Part shown: piece after piece, positions 25,396 through 34,037 of the stretch | How positions within the stretch are numbered: the first letter of the stretch is position 1 | Layout of the letters: every line of letters begins with the position of its first letter | NCBI RefSeq assembly: GCF_030285785.1 | Contig: NZ_CP127247.1 | Coordinates: 1-64,000 of the forward strand | DNA: 64,000 bases | Direction: 5' to 3' | Origin: Parasedimentitalea psychrophila | GTDB taxonomy: Bacteria > Pseudomonadota > Alphaproteobacteria > Rhodobacterales > Rhodobacteraceae | The notes under the pieces: generated by a model | Told to the model about the DNA's origin: nothing | Seen by the model: the letters and a program-made list of their open reading frames with translations, nothing else | Database searches by the model: none | Made by a program: the position numbers and the translations under genes

Positions 25396-26070
25396 ATGCT
25401 GCTGGATCACTTCAACTCTTTCACGGACTTCCAGTCGGTGAACCTGCTGATGACTACCCCGGTAGCCAAGCCTTCGTCCCGCCCTGCCCGCCGGTCCCGT
25501 CCCCAGGCCGGAGGTTTCCTGCCCGACACCCTGGTTGAAAGTGATCGCGGCTTTATTCAGGTGCGAGACGTAAAGGTCGGCGACAAGATCTATACTCTTG
25601 ATGGAGGCTGCCAGGACGTGAAATCAATCAGCCACAGCGTTCCACGTCTGACCACCCTTGTGCATGTCCCTGCCGGGGCGCTTGGCAACGATGTTGCCCT
25701 GATGCTACCCTCGGATCAGATGGTCGCGCTGGAACTGGACACCGCCGAGCGCCTGTTTGATGTCTCGCTGGTGATGACCCGCCTGATTTCGCTGGCTGGC
25801 TACAAAGGGATCAGCCCGGCGATGCCCGAGCGTATGGCCCGCATCCACCTCAAATTTCAGGAAGAAGAACTGATCTGGGCCGAAAGCGGTATGCTGTTGC
25901 AGGTCGCAGGCGATAGTCTCGACTCGGCGTTTCGCAAACTGTCACTGACTGAGACCCGTCAGATCCTCGCCAGCGAAGATGGCCGCGCATTGGCGCTGAC
26001 CGGCATGGCCCCAGTGGCCACCGCCACACCCAGCCTCCTTGACGACATTCTGGCGCCGCTGGCCGCCTGA
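25396..26070 (+). CDS. Hint (Hedgehog/intein-like) domain protein lacking the nucleophile cysteine
   Basis: 224 residues. GGFLPDTLVESDRGFIQVRDVKVGDKIYTLDGGCQDVKSISHSV has the start of the Hint_2 module common in Rhodobacteraceae, which normally reads CF-x-GTLI-T-x-G-x2-VE-L-x-GD-V-T. Here the initiating Cys is replaced by Gly, so self-cleavage as in inteins is unlikely. There is no signal peptide. ATG at 25396 with GAAGGA upstream. Function unknown; a CtrA-like control region lies in front. Confidence 0.75.
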   Translation: MLLDHFNSFTDFQSVNLLMTTPVAKPSSRPARRSRPQAGGFLPDTLVESDRGFIQVRDVKVGDKIYTLDGGCQDVKSISHSVPRLTTLVHVPAGALGNDVALMLPSDQMVALELDTAERLFDVSLVMTRLISLAGYKGISPAMPERMARIHLKFQEEELIWAESGMLLQVAGDSLDSAFRKLSLTETRQILASEDGRALALTGMAPVATATPSLLDDILAPLAA

Positions 26071-26497
26071 GGACCGCTTGCTCCGTGACTGTCAGGCGCG
26101 CCTTGTGCGGGCCTTCTTTTTTGGATCTCTGCCGCCCTGCATCGCTGCGCAAAATCTGACTTCCATTTAATGTGATCCTTTGGTGACAACTGCGGCCTAA
26201 CGCTCTATGTCGAGGCCAACGTCCCAAACGGATTCGAAGCCACCCGCCTTGCCGATACCGAAGATGACAGCTGTTCCCACCCTTGAAAAAGATCCGTTGC
26301 GCAATTCTTGCGCTGCCTTTTTCGCGCGCCGGGGCAACACAGGTGTTGGGCACGCCCGGCCAGGAACAAGGCCAGGAACAAGGCCAGGAACAGGGCAACG
26401 AGACTTCGAAGGGACCATTATGGCCACGGCCATAAGTGTAGACACGGCTGGGCCTGCCCAGCTGACGCAAAACTCAATGTGAAAGTGGAGCCACTGA
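26071..26497. other. gene-free leader upstream of purF
   Basis: 427 bases with no supported gene. It contains a weak terminator-like stem (GCGCAA - TTC - TTGCGC then TGCCTTTTT, about 26299-26322) and a three-unit 12-bp tandem repeat at 26359. The open frames here have no codon bias or similarity. Confidence 0.5.
26359..26394 (+). repeat. 3 x 12-bp tandem repeat
   Basis: GCCAGGAACAAG twice, then GCCAGGAACAGG, end to end, about 100 bases upstream of purF. Unit length is a multiple of three but no gene is supported here. Confidence 0.85.
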
Positions 26498-28024
26498 ATG
26501 TGTGGGATTTTGGGGATCGCAAACCAGACTGAAGATGTCTTTGCAGAGATCTATGACGGTTTGCTAATGCTACAGCATCGGGGCCAGGACGCGTCTGGCA
26601 TTGTCACCTATACCGGTGACAACTTCCGGGAACACAAGGCCAATGGCCTGGTCAAGGATGTGTTCAACGCGCAGGTCGCAAAGAACCTGACCGGTAAAAT
26701 TGGTATCGGCCATGTGCGCTATCCAACCGCAGGATCGCTGAGCGCAGCCGAAGCGCAGCCGTTCTTTGTGAACGCGCCCTATGGCATCTACTTGGTTCAC
26801 AACGGCAACATCACCAACACCGCCGAACAACGCGAAAAAATCACCCGCAAATACAGCCGCCACCTGCGCACCACCTCGGATTCGGAAATCCTGCTGAACG
26901 TGCTGGCCGACAAAATCTCGGACAGCATCAAGGTAAACGGCACCAGCGATCCCAAGCGCAACCTGTTTGCCGGCGTCAAAATGACCATGGAACGTGTTCA
27001 GGGCGCCTATTCGGTCATCACCCTGATCGCCGGGGTCGGCATGATGGCCTTTCGCGACCCATATGGCATCCGCCCACTGTCCATCGCACAGCGCAAAAAC
27101 GAAAACGGTGGACATGACTATGCCTTTGCCTCCGAAGATGTGGCCTTTGGTATCAACGGCTTTGAAAAGCTGCGCGATGTAAATCCCGGCGAAGCGGTGC
27201 TGGTTGATCTCGATGGCAATATGCACAGTTTTCAAGCGATCGAGGGCAAGCTCTCCCCCTGCATTTTTGAATATGTCTATCTGGCCCGCCCCGATTCCAT
27301 GCTGGACGGGATTTCGGTCTACAAGACCCAGCTTCGGATGGGGCAGACACTCGCCAAGCAAATTCAGGACTCTGGGCTGCAGATCGACAGCATCATCCCG
27401 GTGCCCGATTCCGCCCGCCCGGTGGCGCTGGAAGTGGCCAATGCAACCGGCATCCGCTACCGTGAAGGGCTGGTAAAGAACCGCTATGTGGGCCGCACCT
27501 TCATCATGCCCGGTCAGGCAGAACGCCAGAAATCCGTACGCCGCAAGCTGAATGCCATTCCGCTGGAGATGAAGGGTTTGAACATCATGCTGATTGATGA
27601 TTCGATCGTGCGCGGCAATACCATGAAAAAGATCGTCGAGATGTGCCGCGCGGCCGGCGCAAACAAAGTCTATGTGGCCAGCGCATCGCCGCCGGTGAAA
27701 TTCCCCAATGTCTATGGCATCGACATGCCCACCAAACATGAATTGGTCGCCAACCGCCGGACCCTAGAAGAAATCCGGGTTGAACTGGGCGCCGATGCGC
27801 TCATTTATCAAAAGCTTGAAGATCTGATCTGGGCGGCAAAAGAGGGCAACAAGGACATCGAACAGTTTGATTGTTCTTGTTTTGATGGAGACTATCTGAC
27901 CGGTAGCGTCAGCGAGGAATATCTCGCCTCTCTCGAGAGCAGTGGTCGGGTCAGTGACAAGATCAAGGATATGCCCACAGCCGGCGGTTCCTGGAATGGG
28001 TCGAAGCTTGCAGCCCTAGACTGA
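26498..28024 (+). CDS. purF: amidophosphoribosyltransferase
   Basis: A 508-residue enzyme for the first committed step of purine synthesis: glutamine amide transfer to PRPP giving phosphoribosylamine. It begins MCGILGIAN, so Cys2 is the N-terminal nucleophile without a propeptide. The glutaminase domain shows HVRYPTAG and FVNAPYGIYLVHNGNITN. The PRPP-binding loop is IMLIDDSIVRGNTM. Start supported by GTGGAG upstream. Two hairpins with terminator character follow. Confidence 0.98.
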   Translation: MCGILGIANQTEDVFAEIYDGLLMLQHRGQDASGIVTYTGDNFREHKANGLVKDVFNAQVAKNLTGKIGIGHVRYPTAGSLSAAEAQPFFVNAPYGIYLVHNGNITNTAEQREKITRKYSRHLRTTSDSEILLNVLADKISDSIKVNGTSDPKRNLFAGVKMTMERVQGAYSVITLIAGVGMMAFRDPYGIRPLSIAQRKNENGGHDYAFASEDVAFGINGFEKLRDVNPGEAVLVDLDGNMHSFQAIEGKLSPCIFEYVYLARPDSMLDGISVYKTQLRMGQTLAKQIQDSGLQIDSIIPVPDSARPVALEVANATGIRYREGLVKNRYVGRTFIMPGQAERQKSVRRKLNAIPLEMKGLNIMLIDDSIVRGNTMKKIVEMCRAAGANKVYVASASPPVKFPNVYGIDMPTKHELVANRRTLEEIRVELGADALIYQKLEDLIWAAKEGNKDIEQFDCSCFDGDYLTGSVSEEYLASLESSGRVSDKIKDMPTAGGSWNGSKLAALD

Positions 28025-28049
28025 CCCCAACCATCGAAAAACCCATAAG

Positions 28050-28071
28050 GCGGCAGGCCATTTCCTGCCGC
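28050..28071 (+). terminator. hairpin after purF
   Basis: GCGGCAGG - CCATTT - CCTGCCGC, perfect 8-bp stem 25 bases after the stop; no T-run. Confidence 0.5.
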
Positions 28072-28147
28072 TGAAAAGCCGCGGTATAGCGAATGTTTGA
28101 AATCCTGCCCTGAGCAGAGTATGAGCTCGAATCAACCCTATTTGGAG

Positions 28148-28174
28148 GCGCTGACCAGTAGGTCGGCGCTTTTT
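28148..28174 (+). terminator. strong rho-independent terminator between purF and the DUF2199 gene
   Basis: GCGCTGACC - AGTA - GGTCGGCGC (9-bp stem, one T-G wobble) followed by TTTTT. It lies 124 bases past purF and after another hairpin, so it may end purF readthrough or a separate short RNA from about 28080. Confidence 0.8.
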
Positions 28175-28221
28175 CCTTTGCCCGCAGAAAGGCCTGCCTC
28201 TTGGACGCGCATCTTGCCCGT

Positions 28222-28764
28222 ATGTTGACCTCGTCACGCCAGTGCCGCTGCTGTGGTGCGACCTTTGCGCAGCTTCTCAGCCTGGCCTGCGATCGCCCGG
28301 ATCTGTGCCCCGAGGATACGCCGCAACAGGATAATTCAGCCATTTCCGGCGAAACAGGTGATGTTCTCACCGATGATTTCTGTCGCATCGGCGATTTGCA
28401 CTTTCTACGCTGCGTGCTGGCGATACCGTTGATTGGTGCCGACGACGAGGAATTTGTTCTGGGCACCTGGGCCAGCGTCAGCGCCGAGGATTTCATTGAT
28501 TACTTGGATTTGTTTGACATGCCGGAGACCGAAGGTCTGGGCAAACGCCCGGCCTGGCTCTCCAACGCCATTCCCCCCGGCCTGGGCGAACCGGTGGCAG
28601 GCATGTTGAACATGCGGTCGCCGGGGCAGTATCCCGAGCTGAAAATCTCCGAAACCAATCACCCGCTCTACCCGTTGCAGAAAAACGGTGCCGATCTCGA
28701 AGAGCTGTTCGACCTGCTTTACAGCTACGGTCATGATCTGGCCTCGCTGGTCTATGATTCCTGA
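28222..28764 (+). CDS. DUF2199 domain-containing protein
   Basis: 180 residues. Cysteines near the N-terminus (CRCCGATF), then LACDRPDLCPE, DDFCRIGDLHFLRCVLAIPLIGADDEEFVLGTWASVS and a later LKISETNHPLYPLQ follow the DUF2199 pattern. Function unknown. The ATG at 28222 is preferred to an upstream TTG at 28201. Confidence 0.82.
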   Translation: MLTSSRQCRCCGATFAQLLSLACDRPDLCPEDTPQQDNSAISGETGDVLTDDFCRIGDLHFLRCVLAIPLIGADDEEFVLGTWASVSAEDFIDYLDLFDMPETEGLGKRPAWLSNAIPPGLGEPVAGMLNMRSPGQYPELKISETNHPLYPLQKNGADLEELFDLLYSYGHDLASLVYDS

Positions 28765-28972
28765 CCGCAGTCACAGCTGACATTCAAGGGTGAGCGGACC
28801 ACCTGCCCCTTATTTGCATGGGGTTGCGCAGGGAATTGCCGATTCTAGCGCTGCTCCGCAACATTCCGCCCACCGCATTTTCCCTCACCCTGTTCCCCCA
28901 GACCTTCGGCTGCTAAGCGCCAGGGGCGATAGACACATCTGGCCGCAGCCCCCTGGCCTTGAGGATATCAAA

Positions 28973-29221
28973 ATGACCAATGCCACTGTGGCCGATCTGG
29001 CCACCCAGACTAAGGCGCTCGACCAAAGATCTATGGCTTTGATGGGCGTTTTTGGACCTGCCGAAAACCTGACCGCCCTGATGCGCCTGCCCAGTGGTCG
29101 CATCCGTCGGGTAACCCGCGGAGCCCGCCTGCCAGCGGGACTCGTCGTCGGGATCGACACAAAGGGTGTTTTGCTTGAGAAAAACGGTGCCACTCACCGT
29201 ATTGCCATGCCCGGCGGGTAA
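28973..29221 (+). CDS. small conserved-type protein of unknown function
   Basis: 82 residues. The second half (LMGVFGPAENLTALMRLPSGRIRRVTRGARLPAGLVVGIDTKGVLLEKNG) looks like a small beta-barrel of the kind seen at the C-terminus of pilus/secretion (PilP/GspC-like) proteins, but the similarity is only by eye. GAGGA 8 bases before the ATG at 28973 fixes the start. It lies 54 bases before an SDR gene and may be cotranscribed. Confidence 0.6.
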   Translation: MTNATVADLATQTKALDQRSMALMGVFGPAENLTALMRLPSGRIRRVTRGARLPAGLVVGIDTKGVLLEKNGATHRIAMPGG

Positions 29222-29275
29222 TCCATCGCAGCATGCCCCCTTGACCCGCTGCGACGCTCGGACCAAAAGACTGCC

Positions 29276-29923
29276 ATGACACAGAAACTTGCTCTTATCA
29301 CCGGCGCCTCGCGCGGTCTGGGTGCTGCTCTGGCCGAAGCGCTGGCGCCGACCCATCACATCCTCGCAGTGGCCCGAACCACTGGCGGCCTGGAAGACTT
29401 GGATGATCGCATCCAGGCGGCGGGCGGCAGTGCCACCCTGGCGCCGATGGATATCACCGACGCAGGCGCCATGGCGACCTTGTGTCGTGGCATTCATGAC
29501 CGCTGGGGTCAGCTGGATCTCTGGCTGCATTGTGCCATTCACCCGGTGCCCCTAAGCCCGGCGAATTTTGTCGCGGGCAAGGATTGGGACAAATCCCTTG
29601 CCGTCAATGCCAGTGCCGCAGCCCTGCTGATTTCCTATGTGACACCACTGCTGGGGCAAACCGGCCAGGCCGTCTTCTTTGACGACCCCCGCGCCGGGCA
29701 AAAGTTCTTTGGCACCTATGGCGCCACCAAGGCGGCGCAAATGGCCTTGGCACGTTGCTGGCAGGCCGAGACCGAAAAGACCGGTCCCAAAGTCTCCATC
29801 CTGACGCCGCAGCCAATGCCAACCGCCCTGCGCTCGCGCTTTTTCCCAGGCGAGGATCGCAGTACTCTGGCCACCCCCGCCACGGAAGCCAAACGCCTGC
29901 TGGCAGAGCTGCAACTGTCCTGA
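29276..29923 (+). CDS. short-chain dehydrogenase/reductase
   Basis: 215 residues with the Rossmann motif TGASRGLGAALAEAL near the N-terminus and the catalytic YGATK (Tyr-x3-Lys). NAD(P)-dependent; substrate unknown. A little short for the family (usually about 245), with a brief C-terminal part. GGACCAAAAGACTGCC precedes the ATG. Confidence 0.88.
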   Translation: MTQKLALITGASRGLGAALAEALAPTHHILAVARTTGGLEDLDDRIQAAGGSATLAPMDITDAGAMATLCRGIHDRWGQLDLWLHCAIHPVPLSPANFVAGKDWDKSLAVNASAAALLISYVTPLLGQTGQAVFFDDPRAGQKFFGTYGATKAAQMALARCWQAETEKTGPKVSILTPQPMPTALRSRFFPGEDRSTLATPATEAKRLLAELQLS

Positions 29924-29972
29924 TCCGGGCACCAGCCCACCCGCGAGCAAAACCAATGCGCACCGGATCACC

Positions 29973-29997
29973 GGTGCGTGCAAGCACGCACCCTACA
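29973..29997. repeat. 25-nt palindromic intergenic repeat, copy 2
   Basis: Exact reverse complement of 2599-2623, with the core GGTGCGTGC - AA - GCACGCACC. It lies 50 bases past the SDR stop and could act as a bidirectional hairpin. Confidence 0.75.
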
Positions 29998-30130
29998 CTG
30001 GCACGATAGCGGGCAATTCTGTGACACCTTCGCCTACAGTGGACGCTGGATGGCGCTCAACGGCAGCGGGGACTTGCCCCGTTTGCTGCCACCGCCTATG
30101 CAGATAGAAACCACCACCAAAGGGCGAGAC

Positions 30131-30913
30131 ATGCGTATTCTCATCACCAATGACGACGGCATCAGCGCTCCGGGGCTGGTGGTGCTGGACAGCATTGCAA
30201 AGGCCCTTGCTGGTCCGCAGGGCGAAGTCTGGACCGTGGCACCAGCGTTCGAGCAATCCGGCGTTGGCCATTGTATCAGTTACACCCACCCAACCATGAT
30301 GACCAAACTGGGTGAACGTCGCTTTGCCGCCGAAGGATCTCCGGCGGATTGTGTGCTGGCCGGCCTGCATGTGGTGATGAAGGATTCGCCCCCCGATCTG
30401 GTCTTGTCTGGCGTCAACCGGGGCAACAACTCGGCTGAAAACGCACTGTATTCCGGCACTTTGGGGGGCGCCATGGAGGCCGCCTTGCAGGGGGTCCCGG
30501 CGATTGGTCTGTCGCAGTATTTTGGCCCCAGGAACTATGACACCGCCAACCCATTTGAAGCCGCCGCTGTCCATGGTGCGGCGCTGATCTCCCGCATTAT
30601 CGAAGCCGGTGTTCAGTCAAATCAGGAATACGGTCTGTTCTACAATATCAACTTCCCGCCCGTTTCAGCGGCGGAGGTCAAAGGCACCCGGGTCGCCGCA
30701 CAGGGGCTCCGCCCCGGCACCTCATTCACCGCTGAGCCACAATTGTCGCCAACCGGGCGGCCCTATCTGTGGATCAAGGGCGGTGACCAGCATATTCCCA
30801 CCGCGCCGGGCACCGATGCTGCGGTCAATCTGGACGGTTACATCTCGGTCACACCCATGCGTGCCGATCTGACCGCCCATGACGCATTGGAGGCCCTGAA
30901 AGTCATCCAATGA
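30131..30913 (+). CDS. surE: 5'/3'-nucleotidase SurE
   Basis: 260 residues. [19 protein letters not shown] carries the paired aspartates that bind the divalent metal, and [28 protein letters not shown] is the second conserved block. It dephosphorylates nucleoside monophosphates and is a survival protein in stationary phase. Start at 30131 with AGGGCGAG before it. It overlaps pcm by 4 bases (ATGA), and nlpD follows: the classical surE-pcm-nlpD order. Confidence 0.97.
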   Translation: MRILITNDDGISAPGLVVLDSIAKALAGPQGEVWTVAPAFEQSGVGHCISYTHPTMMTKLGERRFAAEGSPADCVLAGLHVVMKDSPPDLVLSGVNRGNNSAENALYSGTLGGAMEAALQGVPAIGLSQYFGPRNYDTANPFEAAAVHGAALISRIIEAGVQSNQEYGLFYNINFPPVSAAEVKGTRVAAQGLRPGTSFTAEPQLSPTGRPYLWIKGGDQHIPTAPGTDAAVNLDGYISVTPMRADLTAHDALEALKVIQ

Positions 30914-31557
30914 GCAGCCCCGATCCAGAAACCAAGATGCAGTTCCTGTTTGCCCTGCGCTCCAAGGGGGTGACCGAGGCGCGGGTGCTCAATGCGATGG
31001 AAGAGGTCGATCGCGGCGCCTTCATTCGCGGGCTGTTTGCCAAGCGGGCCTATGAGGACATGCCGCTGCCAATTGCCTGTGGCCAAACCATCTCGCAGCC
31101 CTCGGTGGTGGGATTGATGACCCAGGCCCTGCAGGTCTCGCCGCGCGATACCGTGCTCGAGGTTGGCACCGGCTCGGGGTATCAGGCCGCAATCCTGTCC
31201 AAGCTGGCGCGCCGGGTCTATACCATCGACCGGCACGCCCGTTTGGTACGCGAGGCGCGGCAGATCTTTGAAAGCCTGCAGCTCAGCAATATCACCTCAC
31301 TGGTCGGCGATGGCAGCCATGGGTTGCCGGATCAGGCGCCGTTCGACCGTATTCTGGTCACCGCCGCCGCTGAAGACCCGCCGGGGCCGCTGCTGGCTCA
31401 GCTCAAGGTTGGCGGCATAATGGTGGTCCCCGTCGGTCAATCCGATACGGTTCAGACCCTGATCCGGGTTCTCAAGACTGAAAACGGGCTGGACTATGAT
31501 GAATTACGCCCTGTGCGCTTTGTTCCGCTGCTTGAGGGTCTGGGCAAAGAGACATAG
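30910..31557 (+). CDS. pcm: protein-L-isoaspartate O-methyltransferase
   Basis: 215 residues. [21 protein letters not shown] is the SAM-binding motif I, and the upstream [22 protein letters not shown] is the Pcm-specific region. It repairs isoaspartyl damage in aged proteins. Translationally coupled to surE by an ATGA overlap. Confidence 0.97.
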   Translation: MSSPDPETKMQFLFALRSKGVTEARVLNAMEEVDRGAFIRGLFAKRAYEDMPLPIACGQTISQPSVVGLMTQALQVSPRDTVLEVGTGSGYQAAILSKLARRVYTIDRHARLVREARQIFESLQLSNITSLVGDGSHGLPDQAPFDRILVTAAAEDPPGPLLAQLKVGGIMVVPVGQSDTVQTLIRVLKTENGLDYDELRPVRFVPLLEGLGKET

Positions 31558-31672
31558 GTACTCCAGATCGAGGCTCAATCGGGGCCTCATCAACCGCCAA
31601 ACTGGCGAACATATGATTGAATGAATGAATACCTCCTGGTCAAAAGGGGGATCGCATTCCGAGGAGAGCAGA

Positions 31673-32923
31673 ATGCCGGTGACCTCCGCACGAACCCGCC
31701 ACCCGATCCGCCGCCTGGCCCGCAGCCCGATCCGCAGGGTAACCCGCAGCACCGCTCTGTTGTCGATGCTTGGGCTGATCGCAGCCTGTGAGGGACCGCT
31801 GGATTACGACCTGCGGGGCCAGATCGGTGCCTTCAGCACCTCCAACGCCGCCCAGAACGCCACCACAGGCCGCCCGCAGGCAGATGATCGCGGTTTGATC
31901 ACCTATCCCAACTATCAGGTCGCCGTCGCCCGGCGCGGCGATACCGTTGCGGATATTGCCACCCGTATCGGAATGCCGGTGGACGAAGTTGCCCGTTTCA
32001 ATGGTGTGCAAGCCGGAGACCGCCTGCGACCCGGTGAAGTTCTTGCCCTGCCACGCCGGGCTCCGGAGCAGGTGATCTCGGGCAGCGCCGCCAATCCGGG
32101 CTCAGTCGATATTGAGCAACTGGCAGGATCAGCCATTGAGGGAGCCGCCACCACCTCGCCCAATCCCGGATCGGTGACCACAACCCAATTGCAGCCTGCC
32201 CCCTCCAGGATTGAAAAACCCGAGGTGCAGGATGGCCCCGAACCGGTCCGCCACCGGGTGGCACGCGGCGAAACCGCCTATACGGTGTCCCGATTGTACC
32301 AGGTGCCGGTCAAGGCGCTGGCCGAATGGAATGGCCTGGGCAGTGACTTTGCCATCCGGGAAGGCCAGTATCTGCTGATCCCGCTCAAGGACAAGTCGGC
32401 GCCTGCCCTGGCCTCTCCTGTCGCTGCCTCGGCGGTGACGGTGCCCGGACAGGGCACCACCACCCCGACTCCGCCCAGCTCGACCAGACCTTTGCCACAG
32501 GAAACCGTGGCCGCCGCTGCCGAAGCGCAGGCGCTGCCTGATATCGAGGTGCCGCAACCGAGCCGCAGCAGCCAGGCGGCCATGAGCTATCCGGTGCAGG
32601 GCAAGATCATCCGCACCTATTCCAAGGGCAAGAATGACGGTATCGACATCGCTGCAAACGCCGGCGCGCCGGTCCAGGCCGCCCGCAGCGGCACCGTCGC
32701 CGCCATTACCGCTGATTCCAACAAGGTGCCGATCATTGTCATCCGCCATGATGACAAGCTGCTGACCGTCTACGCCAATGTCGACAACATCGCGATCAAG
32801 AAAGGCGACCGGGTCAAGCGCGGCCAGACCATTGCAACCCTGCGCAGTGGCGACGACGCCTATGTCCATTTTGAGGTCCGCGACGGATTTGATTCGGTCG
32901 ACCCGCTGCCCTATTTGCAATAG
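31673..32923 (+). CDS. nlpD: NlpD-like lipoprotein with LysM and degenerate M23 domains
   Basis: 416 residues. A basic N-terminus and the lipobox LIAACEG make it a lipoprotein. Two LysM modules (about residues 80-125 and 185-230: VARRGDTVADIATRIG, VARGETAYTVSRLY) bind peptidoglycan. The C-terminal M23 domain reads KNDGIDIAANAG where active enzymes have H-x3-D, so the first zinc histidine is lost, while VHFEVRDG keeps the last. It is therefore probably an amidase activator like E. coli NlpD/EnvC. Start at 31673 with GAGGAG; it follows surE-pcm. Confidence 0.88.
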   Translation: MPVTSARTRHPIRRLARSPIRRVTRSTALLSMLGLIAACEGPLDYDLRGQIGAFSTSNAAQNATTGRPQADDRGLITYPNYQVAVARRGDTVADIATRIGMPVDEVARFNGVQAGDRLRPGEVLALPRRAPEQVISGSAANPGSVDIEQLAGSAIEGAATTSPNPGSVTTTQLQPAPSRIEKPEVQDGPEPVRHRVARGETAYTVSRLYQVPVKALAEWNGLGSDFAIREGQYLLIPLKDKSAPALASPVAASAVTVPGQGTTTPTPPSSTRPLPQETVAAAAEAQALPDIEVPQPSRSSQAAMSYPVQGKIIRTYSKGKNDGIDIAANAGAPVQAARSGTVAAITADSNKVPIIVIRHDDKLLTVYANVDNIAIKKGDRVKRGQTIATLRSGDDAYVHFEVRDGFDSVDPLPYLQ

Positions 32924-32934
32924 GGCCTGCAAAA

Positions 32935-32952
32935 ATGGCGCCACAGCGCCAT
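32935..32952. terminator. hairpin between convergent nlpD and the DUF815 gene
   Basis: ATGGCGC - CACA - GCGCCAT, a 7-bp perfect stem 12 bases after nlpD; weak T-tract on either side. Confidence 0.4.
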
Positions 32953-33002
32953 GCCTGCGGCGCGAGTACTTTAGGCAAAAAGAAGCATGGGGCGCTGCGA
33001 TG

Positions 33003-33845
33003 TCAGCGCAGCGTGATCCCCTGACGTCCCGCCAGATCGACAAAGAACTGCCAGGCCACCCGCCCCGACCGGGCGCCGCGCGTTGCCTGCCATTCAATGG
33101 CCTCGGCGCGCAGGTGATCGGCGTCGCGTTTGATGCCATGGGCCGCACAATAGCCAGCAATCATTTCCAGATATTCATCCTGGGTACAGGGATGAAAGCC
33201 CAGCCAGAGACCAAAGCGGTCTGACAGAGAGACCTTCTCCTCCACCGCCTCGGAGGGGCTGATGGCGCTGGAGCGTTCGTTTTCGATCATCTCACGCGGC
33301 ATCAGGTGGCGCCGGTTTGAGGTGGCATAGAACACCACGTTTTCGGGGCAGCCTTCGATGCCGCCGTCCAGCACCGCCTTGAGGCTTTTGTAGTGCTGAT
33401 CATCGTGACTGAATGACAGGTCATCACAAAACAGGATGAACCGCTGCTGAGCAGTGCTCAGATGGTGCAGCAGCCGCGCCACCGAGGGCAGGTCTTCGCG
33501 CTGCAGCTCGATCAGTTTCAAATCCGGGCAATCCCCTATCAAGCTGGCGTGGATGGCTTTGACTAAGCTGGATTTCCCCATGCCGCGCGCCCCCCACAAC
33601 AGGGCATTATTGGCCGCAAACCCTTGGGCAAAGCGGCGAGTGTTATCCAGCAGCGTATCGCGGGATCGGTTGATGCCCACCAGCAGCTCCAGATCCACCC
33701 GACTGATATGCGCCACCGGTTCCAGACGCTCGGGGTCCACATGCCAGACAAAAGCCGAGGCCGCCGCAAAATCGGGCGCTGCCAGTGGCGCTGGCGACAT
33801 CCGTTCCAGGGCGTCGGCGATGCGGGTTAATGCGGTCTGGTCCAT
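33003..33845 (-). CDS. DUF815 family P-loop ATPase
   Basis: 280 residues with Walker A WGARGMGKSSLVKAIH, a Walker B-like FILFCDDLSFS and a sensor-like VVFYATSNRRHLMPR: an AAA-type ATPase of the DUF815 family, cellular role unknown. Start ATG at 33845 with GAGGGA; a longer frame to 33881 lacks a site. Confidence 0.9.
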   Translation of the reverse strand: MDQTALTRIADALERMSPAPLAAPDFAAASAFVWHVDPERLEPVAHISRVDLELLVGINRSRDTLLDNTRRFAQGFAANNALLWGARGMGKSSLVKAIHASLIGDCPDLKLIELQREDLPSVARLLHHLSTAQQRFILFCDDLSFSHDDQHYKSLKAVLDGGIEGCPENVVFYATSNRRHLMPREMIENERSSAISPSEAVEEKVSLSDRFGLWLGFHPCTQDEYLEMIAGYCAAHGIKRDADHLRAEAIEWQATRGARSGRVAWQFFVDLAGRQGITLR

Positions 33846-34037
33846 GGTGGTCTCCCTCAAGTCTTTGAACTGACAAAGCATGTTCGGGCAGGGGCAACAA
33901 GGGGCCTCGGCAAGGATGGGCTACATATCCCGGCGGCGGAAACACTATGGTAGAACGGCAGCAATTCATCCTAATCTGCAGCAATTCTCCGTAATCTACC
34001 GTGAAATTTGAGTATCTCTTTCGCTAAAGGATCCGCT

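Noticed and set aside
26207-26482. Open frame of 91 codons upstream of purF
   Set aside because: It reads through the 12-bp tandem repeat, has no similarity or ribosome site and an unusual composition; treated as non-coding.
28100-28150. CTCGAATC resembling a tRNA T-loop upstream of the 28148 terminator
   Set aside because: No acceptor, D or anticodon stem can be formed around it, so no tRNA is called.
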